64,000 nucleotides of DNA from Phycisphaerales bacterium. Its GTDB lineage: Bacteria; Planctomycetota; Phycisphaerae; Phycisphaerales; UBA1924. A model generated the notes under the pieces. The model searched no databases. It saw nothing but the letters and a program-made list of their open reading frames with translations, and was not told the DNA's origin. This document shows, piece by piece, positions 23,669-33,956 of this stretch (position 1 is its first letter; each line of letters begins with the position of its first letter). Location of the stretch: assembly GCA_020831775.1 (NCBI GenBank), contig JAFIFZ010000067.1, positions 1 to 64,000 of the forward strand, in the 5' to 3' direction. A program made the position numbers and the translations under genes.

Positions 23669-25143
23669 TGCGGTTGCTCCTGTCCCGGCGATCGCTCCCG
23701 CCCATACCCCGGGCCAACGCCCGGACCGTCGGCGTGGTCCAGCGCCGAACGATCGTCGAACGACCCCCCAAGCGCCAGATGGAGATCGATTCTCCTGAGG
23801 TACTGTTCAAGCCTGACGACGAGCTGGCGGCTGCGGGCGTTGAAGTAATCCTGCCGGACCTGGTTAAGCTCGAAGATCGTCAGCACCCCCGCCTCGTACC
23901 GCTCTTCGGCGATCCGGTTGGCCGACGCGAACCGGGCGACGGCTGTCCCCAACTCTTCCGCCCGCCGGTCGAGAAATCTCGCCGCGGCCAGCGAGCTCTC
24001 CGCTTCGGCGAACGCGTCGATCGCCAGCGCGATGTAGTCGGCCATCGCCTGCCGCTGCTGGGCGGAAGCGATCTCGATCTGCGCGTCGATCTCTCCCCCG
24101 GTAAAGAGCGGCGCAAAGACCTGCGCGGCGATCGACCAGACCTCTTCGGCCGGGTTGAACAGCACCCCCGCCGAGGCGCCGATCGTAACGCTGGGCAGGC
24201 GAGCAAGACGCCTGGACTCGGTGCGCAAGAACGCCGCGGCGACACGCTCCTCCGCCGAAACGAGATCCGGCCTGCGCTGCAGGAGGTCCGCGGGCAGGCC
24301 GATCGGGGGCGACGCAGGAAGATCCGGGAGCGAGAACGCCACGGACAACTCAGCGCCCGGGTAGCGGCCCAGCAGGATCTCTAGCGCGCGGACGGATTCC
24401 TCGAAGGCGTACTCGCTGGCGGCCAGCGCCTCGCGCGCGGTCGCGACATTCGCCTGCGCAAAGTCGTCGTCGATCGGCGTGCCGACACCGGCCGCCGAAC
24501 GCCTCGCGGTCGCCTCCGCCGTCGAGCTCTCGGTCATCAGCCGTTCGCGGTCGATGGCGACCTGCTCGCCCGCAACGATGGCGCTGAACCAAGCCTGAGC
24601 GACCAGAGCCGCCAGCGACTGACGGAGAAAGGCGTACTCGAGCGCCGTCGCCTGCGCATCGCGCTGCGCGGCATCGACCGACGCCCGCTGGCGGCCCCAC
24701 AGGTCGATCTCCCACGACGCCTGCAGCTCAAGACTGACCAGTTCCTCGAACCTGGTGCTGCCCTCGTCGCGCGAGATCCCACCCAAAGCTCCGATCCGCG
24801 GGAGCAGCGTGGATCGTGCGAGTCTGACCGAAGCCATCGCCTGGTCACGCACGGCGGCGGCCGACGCGAGGTTCGGGTTCTGGGCGAGCGCCTCGTCGAT
24901 CAGCCCGCTCAGAGCCGCGTCGTTGAAGCTCGCCAACCAGTCATCACGGACCGGGGCGTCTGAATACTCCAGCGGGGCTCGGAAGGCGCCGGGCGGCGCG
25001 ACCAGATCCTTGACGACATCCTGCGGCACGGGCCGGGGGCTGGAACATCCCGTCCCGGCGAGAAACACAGGGACAGATGCGAAACCAGCCAGAACGCGGG
25101 ATCGACTCGGCCGGCAGCGGCAGATGAGATCGTGACAGATCAT
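23665..25143 (-). CDS. Outer-membrane efflux channel lipoprotein (OprM/NodT type)
   Basis: A 492-residue TolC-superfamily protein. The signal ends in LAGTGCSS, a plausible lipobox, followed by the family's DDWLASFNDAALSGLIDEALAQNPNL and two repeats of long helices (SYEIDLWGRQRASVDAAQRDA-type segment and YEAGVLTIFELNQVRQDYF). The chosen ATG 25143 begins right before the signal. It is the first gene of the channel-adaptor-permease operon, an order seen in several Gram-negative pumps, and needs a two-membrane envelope. Confidence 0.92.
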   Translation of the reverse strand: MICHDLICRCRPSRSRVLAGFASVPVFLAGTGCSSPRPVPQDVVKDLVAPPGAFRAPLEYSDAPVRDDWLASFNDAALSGLIDEALAQNPNLASAAAVRDQAMASVRLARSTLLPRIGALGGISRDEGSTRFEELVSLELQASWEIDLWGRQRASVDAAQRDAQATALEYAFLRQSLAALVAQAWFSAIVAGEQVAIDRERLMTESSTAEATARRSAAGVGTPIDDDFAQANVATAREALAASEYAFEESVRALEILLGRYPGAELSVAFSLPDLPASPPIGLPADLLQRRPDLVSAEERVAAAFLRTESRRLARLPSVTIGASAGVLFNPAEEVWSIAAQVFAPLFTGGEIDAQIEIASAQQRQAMADYIALAIDAFAEAESSLAAARFLDRRAEELGTAVARFASANRIAEERYEAGVLTIFELNQVRQDYFNARSRQLVVRLEQYLRRIDLHLALGGSFDDRSALDHADGPGVGPGYGRERSPGQEQPQ

Positions 25144-25474
25144 GGTGGAGTGGACATCACAGACCGGGACGACCCAAGGGCCGGAAGGGAAATGCTCGGG
25201 CAATGCCTTCCGAGCGGGCAGGGTCCGGAAACGACGGAGCCCGATGCGTGGGGATTGTAAGGTCGTCCATCGGGAGCGTCCGCATCATTCCGAGGCAGGG
25301 TCTGTTGCCCAGGCGGTCTTGCCGCCGCCTACTTCAGCGGCGCCCCCTCTCGTCTTGCAAGATTCGATGGGACCAGTATCCGCGAGCGCCGGCGATTTGT
25401 TCCGTTGATCGGTCCGAGATCCGTGAAAACACGGTCGGCTCGCCCGCTGTCGCCCACAATATATGTTGTTGCGG
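25144..25474 (-). promoter_or_regulatory. Leader and candidate operators of the RND operon
   Basis: The 331 bases hold no gene I can support. Two dyads stand out: ACAATATATGTTGT (25456-25469, 12 of 14 positions symmetric, very A+T rich) and CCGTG-AAAA-CACGG (25421-25434). Either could bind a TetR- or MarR-type repressor. The first contains a possible minus-strand -10 box (TATATT). The rest of the leader is ordinary GC-rich sequence. No regulator gene is adjacent. Confidence 0.4.
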
Positions 25475-26683
25475 TTAATCTGCCCGTGTCCGAACCCGGA
25501 CCCCGTCTCGGATGTCATCGCCGGGGTGCACGATCAGTGTTTGGCCGGGTCGGAGGCCATCGAGGATCTGGGCGTCCAGCCCGGTCATCTGGCCGACCTC
25601 GACGGCGCGGCGGCGGGCTCGGCCGTTGTCGATGGTGTAGACGGCCCAGCCTCCTTCGTGGCGGAAGAGCGCGCTGGACGGGGCGATGACGACGCCGTCT
25701 TCTTCCCAGACGACGATGCGGGCCTCGACGCGGTAGGCGTCGCCGAGCGAGGGGCGCTGCTCGGGGGGATCGATGAAGTCGGCGATGATGTACACGCGTT
25801 GCTCCTCGACGCCCAGCGCGGAGATGTGCGTGAATGCGCGGGGCTCGATGAGCCTGACGCGCCCCTCCAGCACGCCGTCGCCCCCCCACCGCTCGAAGAA
25901 GACCCGTGCGCCGGGGACGACGCGCACCGCGTCGGTCGAGAGGACATCGATCTCGACTTCGAGGTCGGTCGGGTCGCCGATCTCGATGAGCGGTGCGCCC
26001 GGCGCGACGACGGCCATGCTCTCCTGGAAGACGCGGAGCACGCGCCCGTCGACGGGGGCGGTGATCTCGATGTGCTCGATTCCGGCGTCGTCGCCGGAGT
26101 CCGGCCTTGTGCGCAGCAGCGCTGCTCGCGCAAGGTCGAGTTCGAAGCGGGCGATTTCTTCTGAGAACTTCGCCGCGTTGAGGAGCTCCAGCGCGGCGCG
26201 GTGCTGCAGCTCGGCGGCTTCGAGCTCCAGGCGCCCGGCGACGCCCCGGTCGAAAGCGGCGCGGACGGCGCCGAGCTCGGACTCGCTGTAGTTGAACTGG
26301 GCGCGTGCCCGTTCGCGTTCGGGCCCGGCCCTCATAAGCGCCGCATCGGCGCGGCGCACGCGAGCTTCCGCCTCGGCGACGGCCCGCGCGTCGAGCAAGC
26401 TGGGGTCGGCCGGCGCGATGGTTGTCAGGCGGGTCGTCCCGGCCTCGACGGGGTCGCCGGCGCGGAGGGATGTGCGCTGGACGCGGCCGGCCAGCGGCGA
26501 GGAGACGATGTAGCGGTCGCGGATTCGCGTGCGCCCGTCGTCGTCGACAGTCACAACCATCTGGCCCTCGCGGACCTGGGCCGTGTCAACGATGACGGGG
26601 GCGGGGATGAAGGCGTACACGAGCCCGGCGACTGCCGCGACGCCGACGGACGCTGCCAGGATTCTGGTGATCGTGAGTTTCAC
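25475..26683 (-). CDS. HlyD/MacA-like periplasmic adaptor of an ABC exporter
   Basis: A 402-residue adaptor with an N-terminal anchor helix (ITRILAASVGVAAVAGLVYAF), a lipoyl half (RDRYIVSSPLAGRVQRTSLRAGDPV), a long alpha-helical hairpin (about 95-190) and a second lipoyl half (HIEITAPVDGRVLRVFQE), then beta-barrel domains. Translation starts at GTG 26683, four bases after the permease stop. With the upstream permease and ATPase it forms a MacAB-like exporter; a TolC partner is not in this operon, though the neighbouring OprM-like channel could serve. Confidence 0.9.
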   Translation of the reverse strand: MKLTITRILAASVGVAAVAGLVYAFIPAPVIVDTAQVREGQMVVTVDDDGRTRIRDRYIVSSPLAGRVQRTSLRAGDPVEAGTTRLTTIAPADPSLLDARAVAEAEARVRRADAALMRAGPERERARAQFNYSESELGAVRAAFDRGVAGRLELEAAELQHRAALELLNAAKFSEEIARFELDLARAALLRTRPDSGDDAGIEHIEITAPVDGRVLRVFQESMAVVAPGAPLIEIGDPTDLEVEIDVLSTDAVRVVPGARVFFERWGGDGVLEGRVRLIEPRAFTHISALGVEEQRVYIIADFIDPPEQRPSLGDAYRVEARIVVWEEDGVVIAPSSALFRHEGGWAVYTIDNGRARRRAVEVGQMTGLDAQILDGLRPGQTLIVHPGDDIRDGVRVRTRAD

Positions 26684-26687
26684 GGAT

Positions 26688-29054
26688 TCATGCCTGCGAC
26701 TTAAGGACTGCGATGAGGTCGAGGCGGTCGAGCCGCCGACGGACGATAAGGCCGGAGAGCGTCGCCGCGACGATGGTGACGGCGATGGCGTACGCGTAGG
26801 TCTGACGCCCGATGAAAACGGGAAAGCGTTGGTGCTCGGTCTGGAGGGCCTCCATGGCGAAGGCGCCGAGCTCGCGCCCGATCACGAGGCCGAGCGGGAT
26901 GGCGATGAGGGTGAGCAGGCCGAGCTCGCCCAGGAGGATACGTGAGATCTCGGCGCGTGTGAACCCGATCACGCGGAGCGTGGCGAGCTCTCTGCCCCGT
27001 TCAGAAAGGGAGATGCGGGCGCTGTTGTAGATCACGCCGAAGGCGATGATCGTCGCGAAGGAGATCGTAAACGCGCGGAGCAGCAGCAGGCTCTCGGCGA
27101 TGGTTTCCTCGAAGCTGTCGATCGCCGCGGCCTTGATGGTGACTCCGGCGACACCCGGTGTCAGGCGGAGCTCGGAGAAGAGGGCGTCGGCGCCGTCGGG
27201 ATCGACCTTGAGAAACGCGCCGGAGATCGCGTCCTGCTCGCGCATGAGGCGGTGCAACGCGTTGATGTTCATGTAGACCGACTGCCCCGAGTAGTCGGCG
27301 ATGACGCCGGCGATGGGGACGGCCCGGACCGGGCGCCGGCCCTCCATGACTTCGACCTGCACGCTCTGGCCCGGGCGGACGCCGAGGATCTCGGCGAGGC
27401 TCTCTGAGATCAGCAGGCCGTCGGGCGGGAGGGCGACTTCTCTCGCGTCCTCGTCGAGCAGGCGGCGCAGGTCGCGCTGCTCGGGCAGGCCCATGAGCGC
27501 GACACGGCGCGAGACCTGGCCGGAACGGACACGGACCGCGACGGCTCTGAACGGCTCGGCGTACAGCACGCCGGGCAAGCGTTCGACCTCTCTCAGCGAA
27601 CGCCCCGAGGTCGGCTCGACAAACGAGACGGTCATGTCCTGGCGCTGCGTCCAGAAGAACTCGTGCTTGATGAGACGGTCGATGATCTCGGCGTTGAGGT
27701 TGCCCAGCACCATGATCGCGACGGCCAGCGACATGCCAAGGCAGGTGAGCGAGCTGCGGAGGGGCTGGCGCTCGATGTTCCGCAGGACCATCCTCGCCGG
27801 CTGCGAGAGCGAACGCTGCAGGCCGAGACGTTCGATGACAGTGGCGCGGAAGTCCGGGGGCGGCTCGGGGCGCATCGCCTCGGCCGGGGGCAGTCGCACG
27901 GCGCGACGGAGGGCCCAGGACGCCCCGGCGCCGGCGGCGAGCAGGCTCAGCAACGCCGCGACCACGACCGCCCCGACATCGAAAACCAAGTCGAGACGGG
28001 GGAAGCGGAAGAAACGGACATACATGTCGACCATCGCGCCGCCGAGCCACCACCCACCGATTGCGCCCAGCAGCACGCCAGCGAAGACGATGAGCCCGAC
28101 AAAGCCCGCGTAGTGGCCCCCGATCTCCGCGTTCGAGTAGCCGAAGGCCTTGAGCGCCGCGATCTGCTCGCGCTGCGACCGGATCATGCGCGAGATGACC
28201 ATGTTGAAGAGGAAGGCCGTGACGGCCAGGAAGATCGCGGGGATGAGCAGGCTCATGCCGCGGAGCTGATCGATCTCGCTCTCGAGGACCTGGTGGGAGA
28301 TCTGCTCGTCGCGTCCGTAGGCGCCGAGCCCGCCGTAGGGCGCGAGGAGCTCGTCCAGACGAGCGATGACCTCGGCCTTGGCGGCGCCGGGCATGAGGCC
28401 GAGCGAGACATCGTTGAACGCGCCGTCGAGGTCGTAGGCCGGGCCGAGCTCTCGCCTGCTCATCCAGAAAACGCCGAAGCGGAGCGGGTCGGGCAGCATC
28501 TCGCCCGGACGGATCTCGTAGACATACTCGGGCGAGAGGGCGATCCCGACGATGGTCAGCTCGCGCAGGCGTTGGTTGATGACGGCCCTGACGCTGTCGC
28601 CCGGACGGAGGCTATGGGCTTCGGCGAACGCCTCGCTGACGAGCGCCTCGCCGGGGCGGTCGGGCTCGATCCAGCGTCCGCGACGGAGGTACGGCGCGTT
28701 GAGGGCGGGCTCGCCCCGCTCGGGCAGGGAGACGAGGCGTCCCACGGCGGGCTCCGGGCGGGTGTCGATGAGCAGGTTGACATCCGCGACGACGCGCGTC
28801 TCGACCCGGGCGACGCCGGGGATCGACACGATCCGCTCGCGGAGCGGCTCCGGCGCTCGCTTGAGATGGGCGAACACATCGGCGAAGCGCTGGTCGCGGT
28901 AGTAGCTCTCCATCGAGCGTTCGACGGAGACGAGCGTCGTCATCGACATGATGTACATGGCGACGCCGCAGGCGAGCACGACGCTGATGGCCAGGGCTTG
29001 GGCCCACGAGCCCCGGAGGTCTCTGATGAGTTTTCTGTCAAGGGCCCTCACCAC
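26688..29054 (-). CDS. ABC transporter permease with two FtsX domains
   Basis: A 788-residue inner-membrane protein with two FtsX/MacB-type units. An N-terminal helix and periplasmic domain are followed by three helices (about 265-385); the pattern then repeats (helix near 440, exported domain, three helices about 660-780). This duplicated layout resembles large permeases of lipoprotein- or peptide-export ABC systems rather than single-unit MacB, which also carries its own ATPase. It overlaps the ATPase stop by 7 bases (GTG start at 29054; a second GTG at 29051). Substrate unknown. Confidence 0.88.
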   Translation of the reverse strand: MVRALDRKLIRDLRGSWAQALAISVVLACGVAMYIMSMTTLVSVERSMESYYRDQRFADVFAHLKRAPEPLRERIVSIPGVARVETRVVADVNLLIDTRPEPAVGRLVSLPERGEPALNAPYLRRGRWIEPDRPGEALVSEAFAEAHSLRPGDSVRAVINQRLRELTIVGIALSPEYVYEIRPGEMLPDPLRFGVFWMSRRELGPAYDLDGAFNDVSLGLMPGAAKAEVIARLDELLAPYGGLGAYGRDEQISHQVLESEIDQLRGMSLLIPAIFLAVTAFLFNMVISRMIRSQREQIAALKAFGYSNAEIGGHYAGFVGLIVFAGVLLGAIGGWWLGGAMVDMYVRFFRFPRLDLVFDVGAVVVAALLSLLAAGAGASWALRRAVRLPPAEAMRPEPPPDFRATVIERLGLQRSLSQPARMVLRNIERQPLRSSLTCLGMSLAVAIMVLGNLNAEIIDRLIKHEFFWTQRQDMTVSFVEPTSGRSLREVERLPGVLYAEPFRAVAVRVRSGQVSRRVALMGLPEQRDLRRLLDEDAREVALPPDGLLISESLAEILGVRPGQSVQVEVMEGRRPVRAVPIAGVIADYSGQSVYMNINALHRLMREQDAISGAFLKVDPDGADALFSELRLTPGVAGVTIKAAAIDSFEETIAESLLLLRAFTISFATIIAFGVIYNSARISLSERGRELATLRVIGFTRAEISRILLGELGLLTLIAIPLGLVIGRELGAFAMEALQTEHQRFPVFIGRQTYAYAIAVTIVAATLSGLIVRRRLDRLDLIAVLKSQA

Positions 29055-29821
29055 CGGAGCTCGCTGGCGGGGACCTTTCGGTCGTTGCGCCGGACCTCGG
29101 CGATGCGTCCGTCGTAGATCGACACGACGCGGTCGGCCATCTCGGCGATGGAGACATTGTGCGTGATGACGGCGGTCGTCGCGCCGATCTCGCGGTTGAC
29201 GCGGTCGAGCGCTTCGAGCACGACGATCCCGGTCTTGACATCGAGCGCGCCCGTCGGCTCGTCGCAGAGGAGGACCCGCGGACGCTTGGCGATGGCGCGG
29301 GCGATCGCGACCCGCTGCTGCTCGCCCCCCGAGAGCTGCGAGGGGAAGTGGTCCATCCGATCCGGGAGCCCGGCGATCTCGAGCGCCTCCTCGGGCGTCA
29401 TCGGGTCGCGGGCGATCTCGGTCACCAGCGCGACATTCTCACGGGCGGTCAGGCTCGGGATGAGGTTGTAGAACTGAAAGACGAAGCCGACATGGTCGCG
29501 CCGGTAGCGGGTCAACGCGGCGTCGCCGGCGCCCGAGAGGTCCTGGTCCATGTAGCGGACGCTTCCGGCGGTGGGGACATCGAGCCCGCCGAGGATGTTC
29601 AGCAGGGTGGACTTGCCGCTGCCCGAGGGGCCGAGCAGCACAACGAACTCGCCGCTGTACAGGTCGAGGTCGACGCCCCGGAGGGCGTGGACTTCGACAG
29701 CGCCCATGGTGTAGACCTTGGTGACGCCCCGCGTGCTGAAGACAGCCTCGCCCCCGCGCCGCCCGTCCGCTGGCGCCGGGGCGGCTGTTTCCGTCGGTCG
29801 GTGGTTGCTTCGCCCTCCCAT
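29048..29821 (-). CDS. ABC transporter ATPase, LolD/MacB type
   Basis: A 257-residue nucleotide-binding subunit: Walker [11 protein letters not shown]-loop [18 protein letters not shown], signature [14 protein letters not shown], Walker [13 protein letters not shown] and the H-loop [13 protein letters not shown]. All catalytic residues are intact. A poorly conserved 25-residue N-terminus precedes [21 protein letters not shown] 29821 is preferred over a TTG nine bases upstream. It is the first gene of the ATPase-permease-adaptor operon and powers that exporter. Confidence 0.92.
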   Translation of the reverse strand: MGGRSNHRPTETAAPAPADGRRGGEAVFSTRGVTKVYTMGAVEVHALRGVDLDLYSGEFVVLLGPSGSGKSTLLNILGGLDVPTAGSVRYMDQDLSGAGDAALTRYRRDHVGFVFQFYNLIPSLTARENVALVTEIARDPMTPEEALEIAGLPDRMDHFPSQLSGGEQQRVAIARAIAKRPRVLLCDEPTGALDVKTGIVVLEALDRVNREIGATTAVITHNVSIAEMADRVVSIYDGRIAEVRRNDRKVPASELRW

Positions 29822-29866
29822 AGCCGTCAAGCGTATCCGCCGGAGGGGCGGGGCCGCCGACCGGGG

Positions 29867-31720
29867 CTACCTCCTCCAGTGCTCCCGGGCGAACTGGTTT
29901 CTGTAGAGGCTGAAGTAGCGCCCGCGTTTAGCCATGAGCTCGTCGTGGGTGCCCCGCTCGGTGATCACGCCCTCGTTGATGACGAGGATCGTGTCGGCCG
30001 AGCGGATGGTGCTCAGGCGGTGGGCGATGACGAAGGCGATGCGGCCCTGCAGCAGCGTCTCGATCGCGTCCTGCACGAGGCGCTCGGTCTCGGTGTCGAC
30101 CGAGCTTGTGGCCTCGTCCATGATGACGATCTGCGGGTCGGCGAGCAGGGCGCGCGAGAGCGAGACGAGCTGGCGCTGGCCCGTCGAGAGGCGCTGGCCG
30201 CCCTCGCCGACCTCGAACGACAGCCCGCCTTCGAGGCGCTCGATGAAGCCCCAGGCGTTGGCGGCCTTCGCGGCTTCGATCAGTTCCTCGTCGGTCGCGT
30301 CCAGTCGGCCGTAGCGGATGTTGTCCCCCACCGTGCCCGAGAACAGGTGCGGGGTCTGCTGCACGACGCCGAGGCTGGACTGCAGCCAGCGGAGGCTTCG
30401 CTTGCGGTAGTCGACGCCGTCGATGAGGATCTCGCCCCGCGTGGGCTCATAAAAGCGTGCGGCCAGCGAAACGATGGTGCTCTTTCCCCCGCCGGTCTGG
30501 CCGACGAGCGCGACCGTCTGCCCCGCGTCGACCGTGAGGTCGAAGTCCTTGAGCACCGGCTCGCCCGGCTTGTACTCGAACCAGACGCGCCGGAACTCGA
30601 CGCGGTCGATCTTCGCGGGCAGGCCGTCTTCGGCGATCGACCGATCGTCGGCGCCGGCGCTCGACGCGTGTGCGCCGATCGCGCTCTGCACTTCCGGCGA
30701 GTCGGATATCTCCGGCTCGGTGTCGAGGAGGGACTGGATGCGTTCGGCCGCGGCCTGGCCGCTCTGGAGGTCGGTGAACCTCGCCGCGAGGTCCTGGATC
30801 GGCATTGCGAAGAGGCCGGTGAACTGCATGAAGGCGATGAGCTCGCCGACAGACAGCGCCCCGCCCCCGGGCTTTGCGACCTCGACGCCGCCCTTCCAGA
30901 GCGCAAGGCCGGCGCCGACGGAGCCGAGCACGATCACGGCGGGCAGGTAGATCGCCGACTGCAGCCGGTTGCGCATCGAGCACTCGTGCATGGTGTCCGA
31001 GAGCCTCTGGAACTCGCCGAGGTTGGCCTCTTCGCGCACCAGGCTCTTGGTCGTCTTGACGCCCATCAGCTCTTCGGAGTACGAGGCGGTGATCTGCGAG
31101 TTGGTCCGCCGGATCTGGCGCGAGCTGGAGAGCAGGCGCCGCTGGAAGTACGCCGTCACGAGCACCAGCGGCGGCACAATCAAGAGGACCGTCAGCCCGA
31201 GGGGCCAGTGGAGCATCAGCATCGCGATCGAGATGCCCACGAGCATGCACGAGCCCCAGACCACATCGAGGCTGAACCACGGGATGATGCGACTGATCTT
31301 GTCGCAGTCGCTGGTGAGGCGCGAGACCAGCCAGCCGACGGGGCGCGTGTCGTAGTAGGAGAACGAGAGCTCCTGGAGACGGTCGAACGAGCCGCGGCGC
31401 AGGTCGTAGGCGATGCCCGTCGCGATGCGCCCGGCCATCACGATGAACCAGAGCACGCAGGCGCAGAAGACCGCGATGCAGAAGGCGTAGACGAACGCGA
31501 GGTTGACCAGCATCGAGCGGTCTTCGCCGGCGATAGCGCCGTCGACGAGGCGGGCGGTGAGGATGGGGATCGAGATCTCGACCGCCGCGATGATCAGGCC
31601 GCTGAGGCCCATGCCCGCGATCAGCCATCGGTAGGGCCATGTGTGGCGCGCGATGCGCATCCAGAGCTTCGGGTCGAAGCGTCCGGAGTAGTGGTCGTCG
31701 TGGAGTGCGTGCTCAGCCAT
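29867..31720 (-). CDS. Heterodimeric ABC exporter subunit B (canonical catalytic Glu)
   Basis: A 617-residue type IV ABC exporter half: six-helix domain (about 30-330) then an ATPase domain with Walker A GQTGGGKST, Q-loop VVQQTPHLFSG, H-loop VIAHRLST and Walker B IVIMDEATSSVD with its catalytic Glu. The signature motif is LSTGQRQ instead of LSGGQ. That deviation, with the Asp-for-Glu change in the partner encoded just upstream, is what is known for heterodimers with one degenerate ATP site such as TM287/288 and BmrCD. It overlaps the partner gene by 8 bases. ATG 31720 starts MAEHALHDDHY. Confidence 0.92.
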   Translation of the reverse strand: MAEHALHDDHYSGRFDPKLWMRIARHTWPYRWLIAGMGLSGLIIAAVEISIPILTARLVDGAIAGEDRSMLVNLAFVYAFCIAVFCACVLWFIVMAGRIATGIAYDLRRGSFDRLQELSFSYYDTRPVGWLVSRLTSDCDKISRIIPWFSLDVVWGSCMLVGISIAMLMLHWPLGLTVLLIVPPLVLVTAYFQRRLLSSSRQIRRTNSQITASYSEELMGVKTTKSLVREEANLGEFQRLSDTMHECSMRNRLQSAIYLPAVIVLGSVGAGLALWKGGVEVAKPGGGALSVGELIAFMQFTGLFAMPIQDLAARFTDLQSGQAAAERIQSLLDTEPEISDSPEVQSAIGAHASSAGADDRSIAEDGLPAKIDRVEFRRVWFEYKPGEPVLKDFDLTVDAGQTVALVGQTGGGKSTIVSLAARFYEPTRGEILIDGVDYRKRSLRWLQSSLGVVQQTPHLFSGTVGDNIRYGRLDATDEELIEAAKAANAWGFIERLEGGLSFEVGEGGQRLSTGQRQLVSLSRALLADPQIVIMDEATSSVDTETERLVQDAIETLLQGRIAFVIAHRLSTIRSADTILVINEGVITERGTHDELMAKRGRYFSLYRNQFAREHWRR

Positions 31721-33584
31721 GGGCGGAGACCTCGTCTGAATCTGGGGTGCGGTCGGGGTCGGGCGTGTAGTTGTCTGTGGGCTTGCGGTCCTGCGTCGTG
31801 TCGCCGGCGGTCTGGAGCTTCCAAAGCCTGCGGTACAGGCCCGGCTCGTCGACCAGCGAGCGGTGGTCGCCGGTCTGCACAACGCGGCCCTTGTCGAGCA
31901 CGACGATCGTGTCGGCGTGCATGACGGTGGAGACACGGTGGGCGATCACGATGCTGGTCCGCTCGTGACGGCGCTGGCGGAGGGCGTCGATGATGGCCGA
32001 CTCGGTGTCCATGTCCACGGCGCTCAGCGCGTCGTCGAGGACGAGCACCGGCGGGTCCTGCAGGAGGGCGCGGGCGATGGCGACGCGCTGGCGCTGCCCG
32101 CCCGAAAGCGTCACGCCCCGCTCGCCGACAACGGTGTCGTACCCGCGCTCGAAGCGCTCGATCGACTCGTGGACCGCCGCGAGCCCCGTCGCTTCGGTCA
32201 CCACGGAGTCGGGCGCGTCCGGCCTCGCGATGCGCAGGTTGTCGCGGATGGTCTTTGAGTACAGGAACGGCTCCTGCATCACCACGGCGATCCTCCGGCG
32301 CAGCTCGCGACGGTCGTAGCGCTCGATCGGGCGCCCGTCGATCAGGATCTCGCCCTCGCTGGCGTCGTAGAAGCGAAGCAGGAGGTTGATGATCGTCGAC
32401 TTGCCCGAGCCCGACGGGCCCATCAGCGCCAGGGTCTGCCCGGGCTCGACCCTGAAGGAGACATCTTCGAGCACGCGCTGCGTGCCGTGCACGCAGCCGA
32501 CGCCCCTGAACTCGATCTCGCCCCGGATCGGGGTTCCGGTGGCGATCGCCGGCGCGTCCGACGCGTCTTCCTCGATCAGTTCGAGGATCTCTTCGAGGCG
32601 TCCGAGCGCGACCATCGCCTTGCCGAGCTCTGTCAGCACGCGCCCCATCATGCGGACGGGGAAGATGAACATCGTGACCACCGAGAGGAAGAAGTAGAAC
32701 GCGCCGACACCGAGCGATCCCTCGGCCAGCCAGTAGATCCCAAAGCCGATCACCAGCCCCTTCTGCGTCAGGCAGAGGAGGTCGGAGGTCGACCAGAAGC
32801 GGCCCATGAGCACATACAGGCGGTTGTCCAGGTCGCGGTGCTCGGTGTTGACCTTGTCGAACCGCTCGCGCTCAAAGTCCTGGCGAGCAAAGGCCCGAAC
32901 GACGCGGATGCCCGAGAGGTTCTCCTGAATCGAAGCCGTCAGGCGGCCCTCGGCCTCGTCCTTCTCCTTGAACGCGCTGCGGATGCGGAAGAAGTAGTAC
33001 GCCGAGAAGAACGCGATCACCGGGACCAGCACCAGCGAGACCAGGGCCATGCGCCAGTCGATCATCACCATCAGCGGGATCGGCAGCAGCAGCATGAACG
33101 CGCACCGGCCGATCTCGATGACATGGCTGGAGAGGAACAGGCGCAGCGTCTCGACATCGGAGGTGCAGCGCTGCACCAGGTCGCCGCTCTCGGCGGTGTC
33201 GTAGTAGCGCATCGGCAGGCGCTGGAGGTGGTCGTACAACCGGTCGCGCACGCGCCGGACGATGCCCTCCGACGCGCCCGCCGCCCAGCGGTCGCGCAGG
33301 TAGGTCAGCCCGCCCGCGAGCAGGGTGAAGCCGACGATGGCGATCGCCGGGATCCACAGGTTGGCCAGCACCCGTTCTTCGCCGCCCATCAGGTTCAGCA
33401 GCCACCCGCCCGGGCCGGCGCCGTCTGTGTCGTGCTCGGGGGCGAGGACGCGGTCAATGGTCACTTGAGGCACGAGCGGAACGAGGTACAAGACGCCGGC
33501 CGCAAGGACCAGCACTACAAGCGCAGAGGCGTAGCGCAATCGCTGGCCCTGCATGAGTTTCCAAATCGGTTTCAGCGCGTGCAT
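31713..33584 (-). CDS. Heterodimeric ABC exporter subunit A (degenerate ATP site)
   Basis: A 623-residue exporter half with six transmembrane helices (about 15-330) and an ATPase domain: Walker [11 protein letters not shown]-loop VVMQEPFLYS, signature [17 protein letters not shown]-loop IAHRVST. Walker B reads VLVLDDALSAVD, with Asp where the catalytic Glu belongs, so its own ATP site is probably slow or inactive. ATG 33584 begins MHALKPIWKLMQGQ; the open frame extends further upstream, but that part is GC-biased filler. About 290 bases upstream on the same strand is a 17-codon ORF with a strong promoter. Confidence 0.92.
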   Translation of the reverse strand: MHALKPIWKLMQGQRLRYASALVVLVLAAGVLYLVPLVPQVTIDRVLAPEHDTDGAGPGGWLLNLMGGEERVLANLWIPAIAIVGFTLLAGGLTYLRDRWAAGASEGIVRRVRDRLYDHLQRLPMRYYDTAESGDLVQRCTSDVETLRLFLSSHVIEIGRCAFMLLLPIPLMVMIDWRMALVSLVLVPVIAFFSAYYFFRIRSAFKEKDEAEGRLTASIQENLSGIRVVRAFARQDFERERFDKVNTEHRDLDNRLYVLMGRFWSTSDLLCLTQKGLVIGFGIYWLAEGSLGVGAFYFFLSVVTMFIFPVRMMGRVLTELGKAMVALGRLEEILELIEEDASDAPAIATGTPIRGEIEFRGVGCVHGTQRVLEDVSFRVEPGQTLALMGPSGSGKSTIINLLLRFYDASEGEILIDGRPIERYDRRELRRRIAVVMQEPFLYSKTIRDNLRIARPDAPDSVVTEATGLAAVHESIERFERGYDTVVGERGVTLSGGQRQRVAIARALLQDPPVLVLDDALSAVDMDTESAIIDALRQRRHERTSIVIAHRVSTVMHADTIVVLDKGRVVQTGDHRSLVDEPGLYRRLWKLQTAGDTTQDRKPTDNYTPDPDRTPDSDEVSAHG

Positions 33585-33787
33585 GGTGGGAGCACTCGTC
33601 GATGACGCCCCGCCCGGCTTGGGGGCCGGGGCGGTCGCTGGGGTTCGTTCTGATCCGCCGCGCAGCCGTGATTGTTGGGGGTTCAGGGGTTCGGGGGTGG
33701 TGCTGCGCGGAACGCCGCGGCCCGCTGGCCGGCGCAGATGTCCGCGCCGGCAGGAACCGGTGTTCAAGGTGTCATTTGGGACAACGA

Positions 33788-33823
33788 CCGGGCGGGATGC
33801 AGCAAAAACAACAACCCGCCCGG
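33788..33823 (-). promoter_or_regulatory. Hairpin between the small ORF and the ABC exporter genes
   Basis: CCGGGCGGG (33788-33796) and CCCGCCCGG (33815-33823) form a perfect 9-bp stem. On the transcribed (minus) strand the 18-base loop is T-rich and the sequence after the stem is only weakly T-rich, so it could be an attenuator or a processing site rather than a strong terminator. It lies 48 bases after the 17-codon ORF and about 200 bases before the exporter start. Confidence 0.5.
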
Positions 33824-33871
33824 ATTGAGCTCAGGCGGGGGCAGCAGTGCACGGTCTGTGCGCCGATGCTC

Positions 33872-33925
33872 TTACCCGCCGTTGCTCACGGCAAAGTCGG
33901 TGGTGTGGGGGTATGCGAGCATCAT
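33872..33925 (-). CDS. 17-residue small ORF upstream of the ABC exporter (leader or exported peptide)
   Basis: Encodes MMLAYPHTTDFAVSNGG, stop TAA. It has a purine-rich ribosome site GAGGAGAGG three bases before the first ATG and lies about 30 bases inside a transcript from a strong promoter (TTGCAT, 17 bases, TAATCT). The peptide has no signal sequence, no Lys or Cys, and is not one I recognise. Downstream on the same strand come a 9-bp hairpin and then the two ABC exporter genes. It could be a regulatory leader peptide, as known for some ribosome-controlled ABC efflux genes, or a short product exported by the pump. Translation is inferred. Confidence 0.5.
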   Translation of the reverse strand: MMLAYPHTTDFAVSNGG

Positions 33926-33956
33926 GGTCCTCTCCTCGTTGCTTGCGGTCGCGGCA

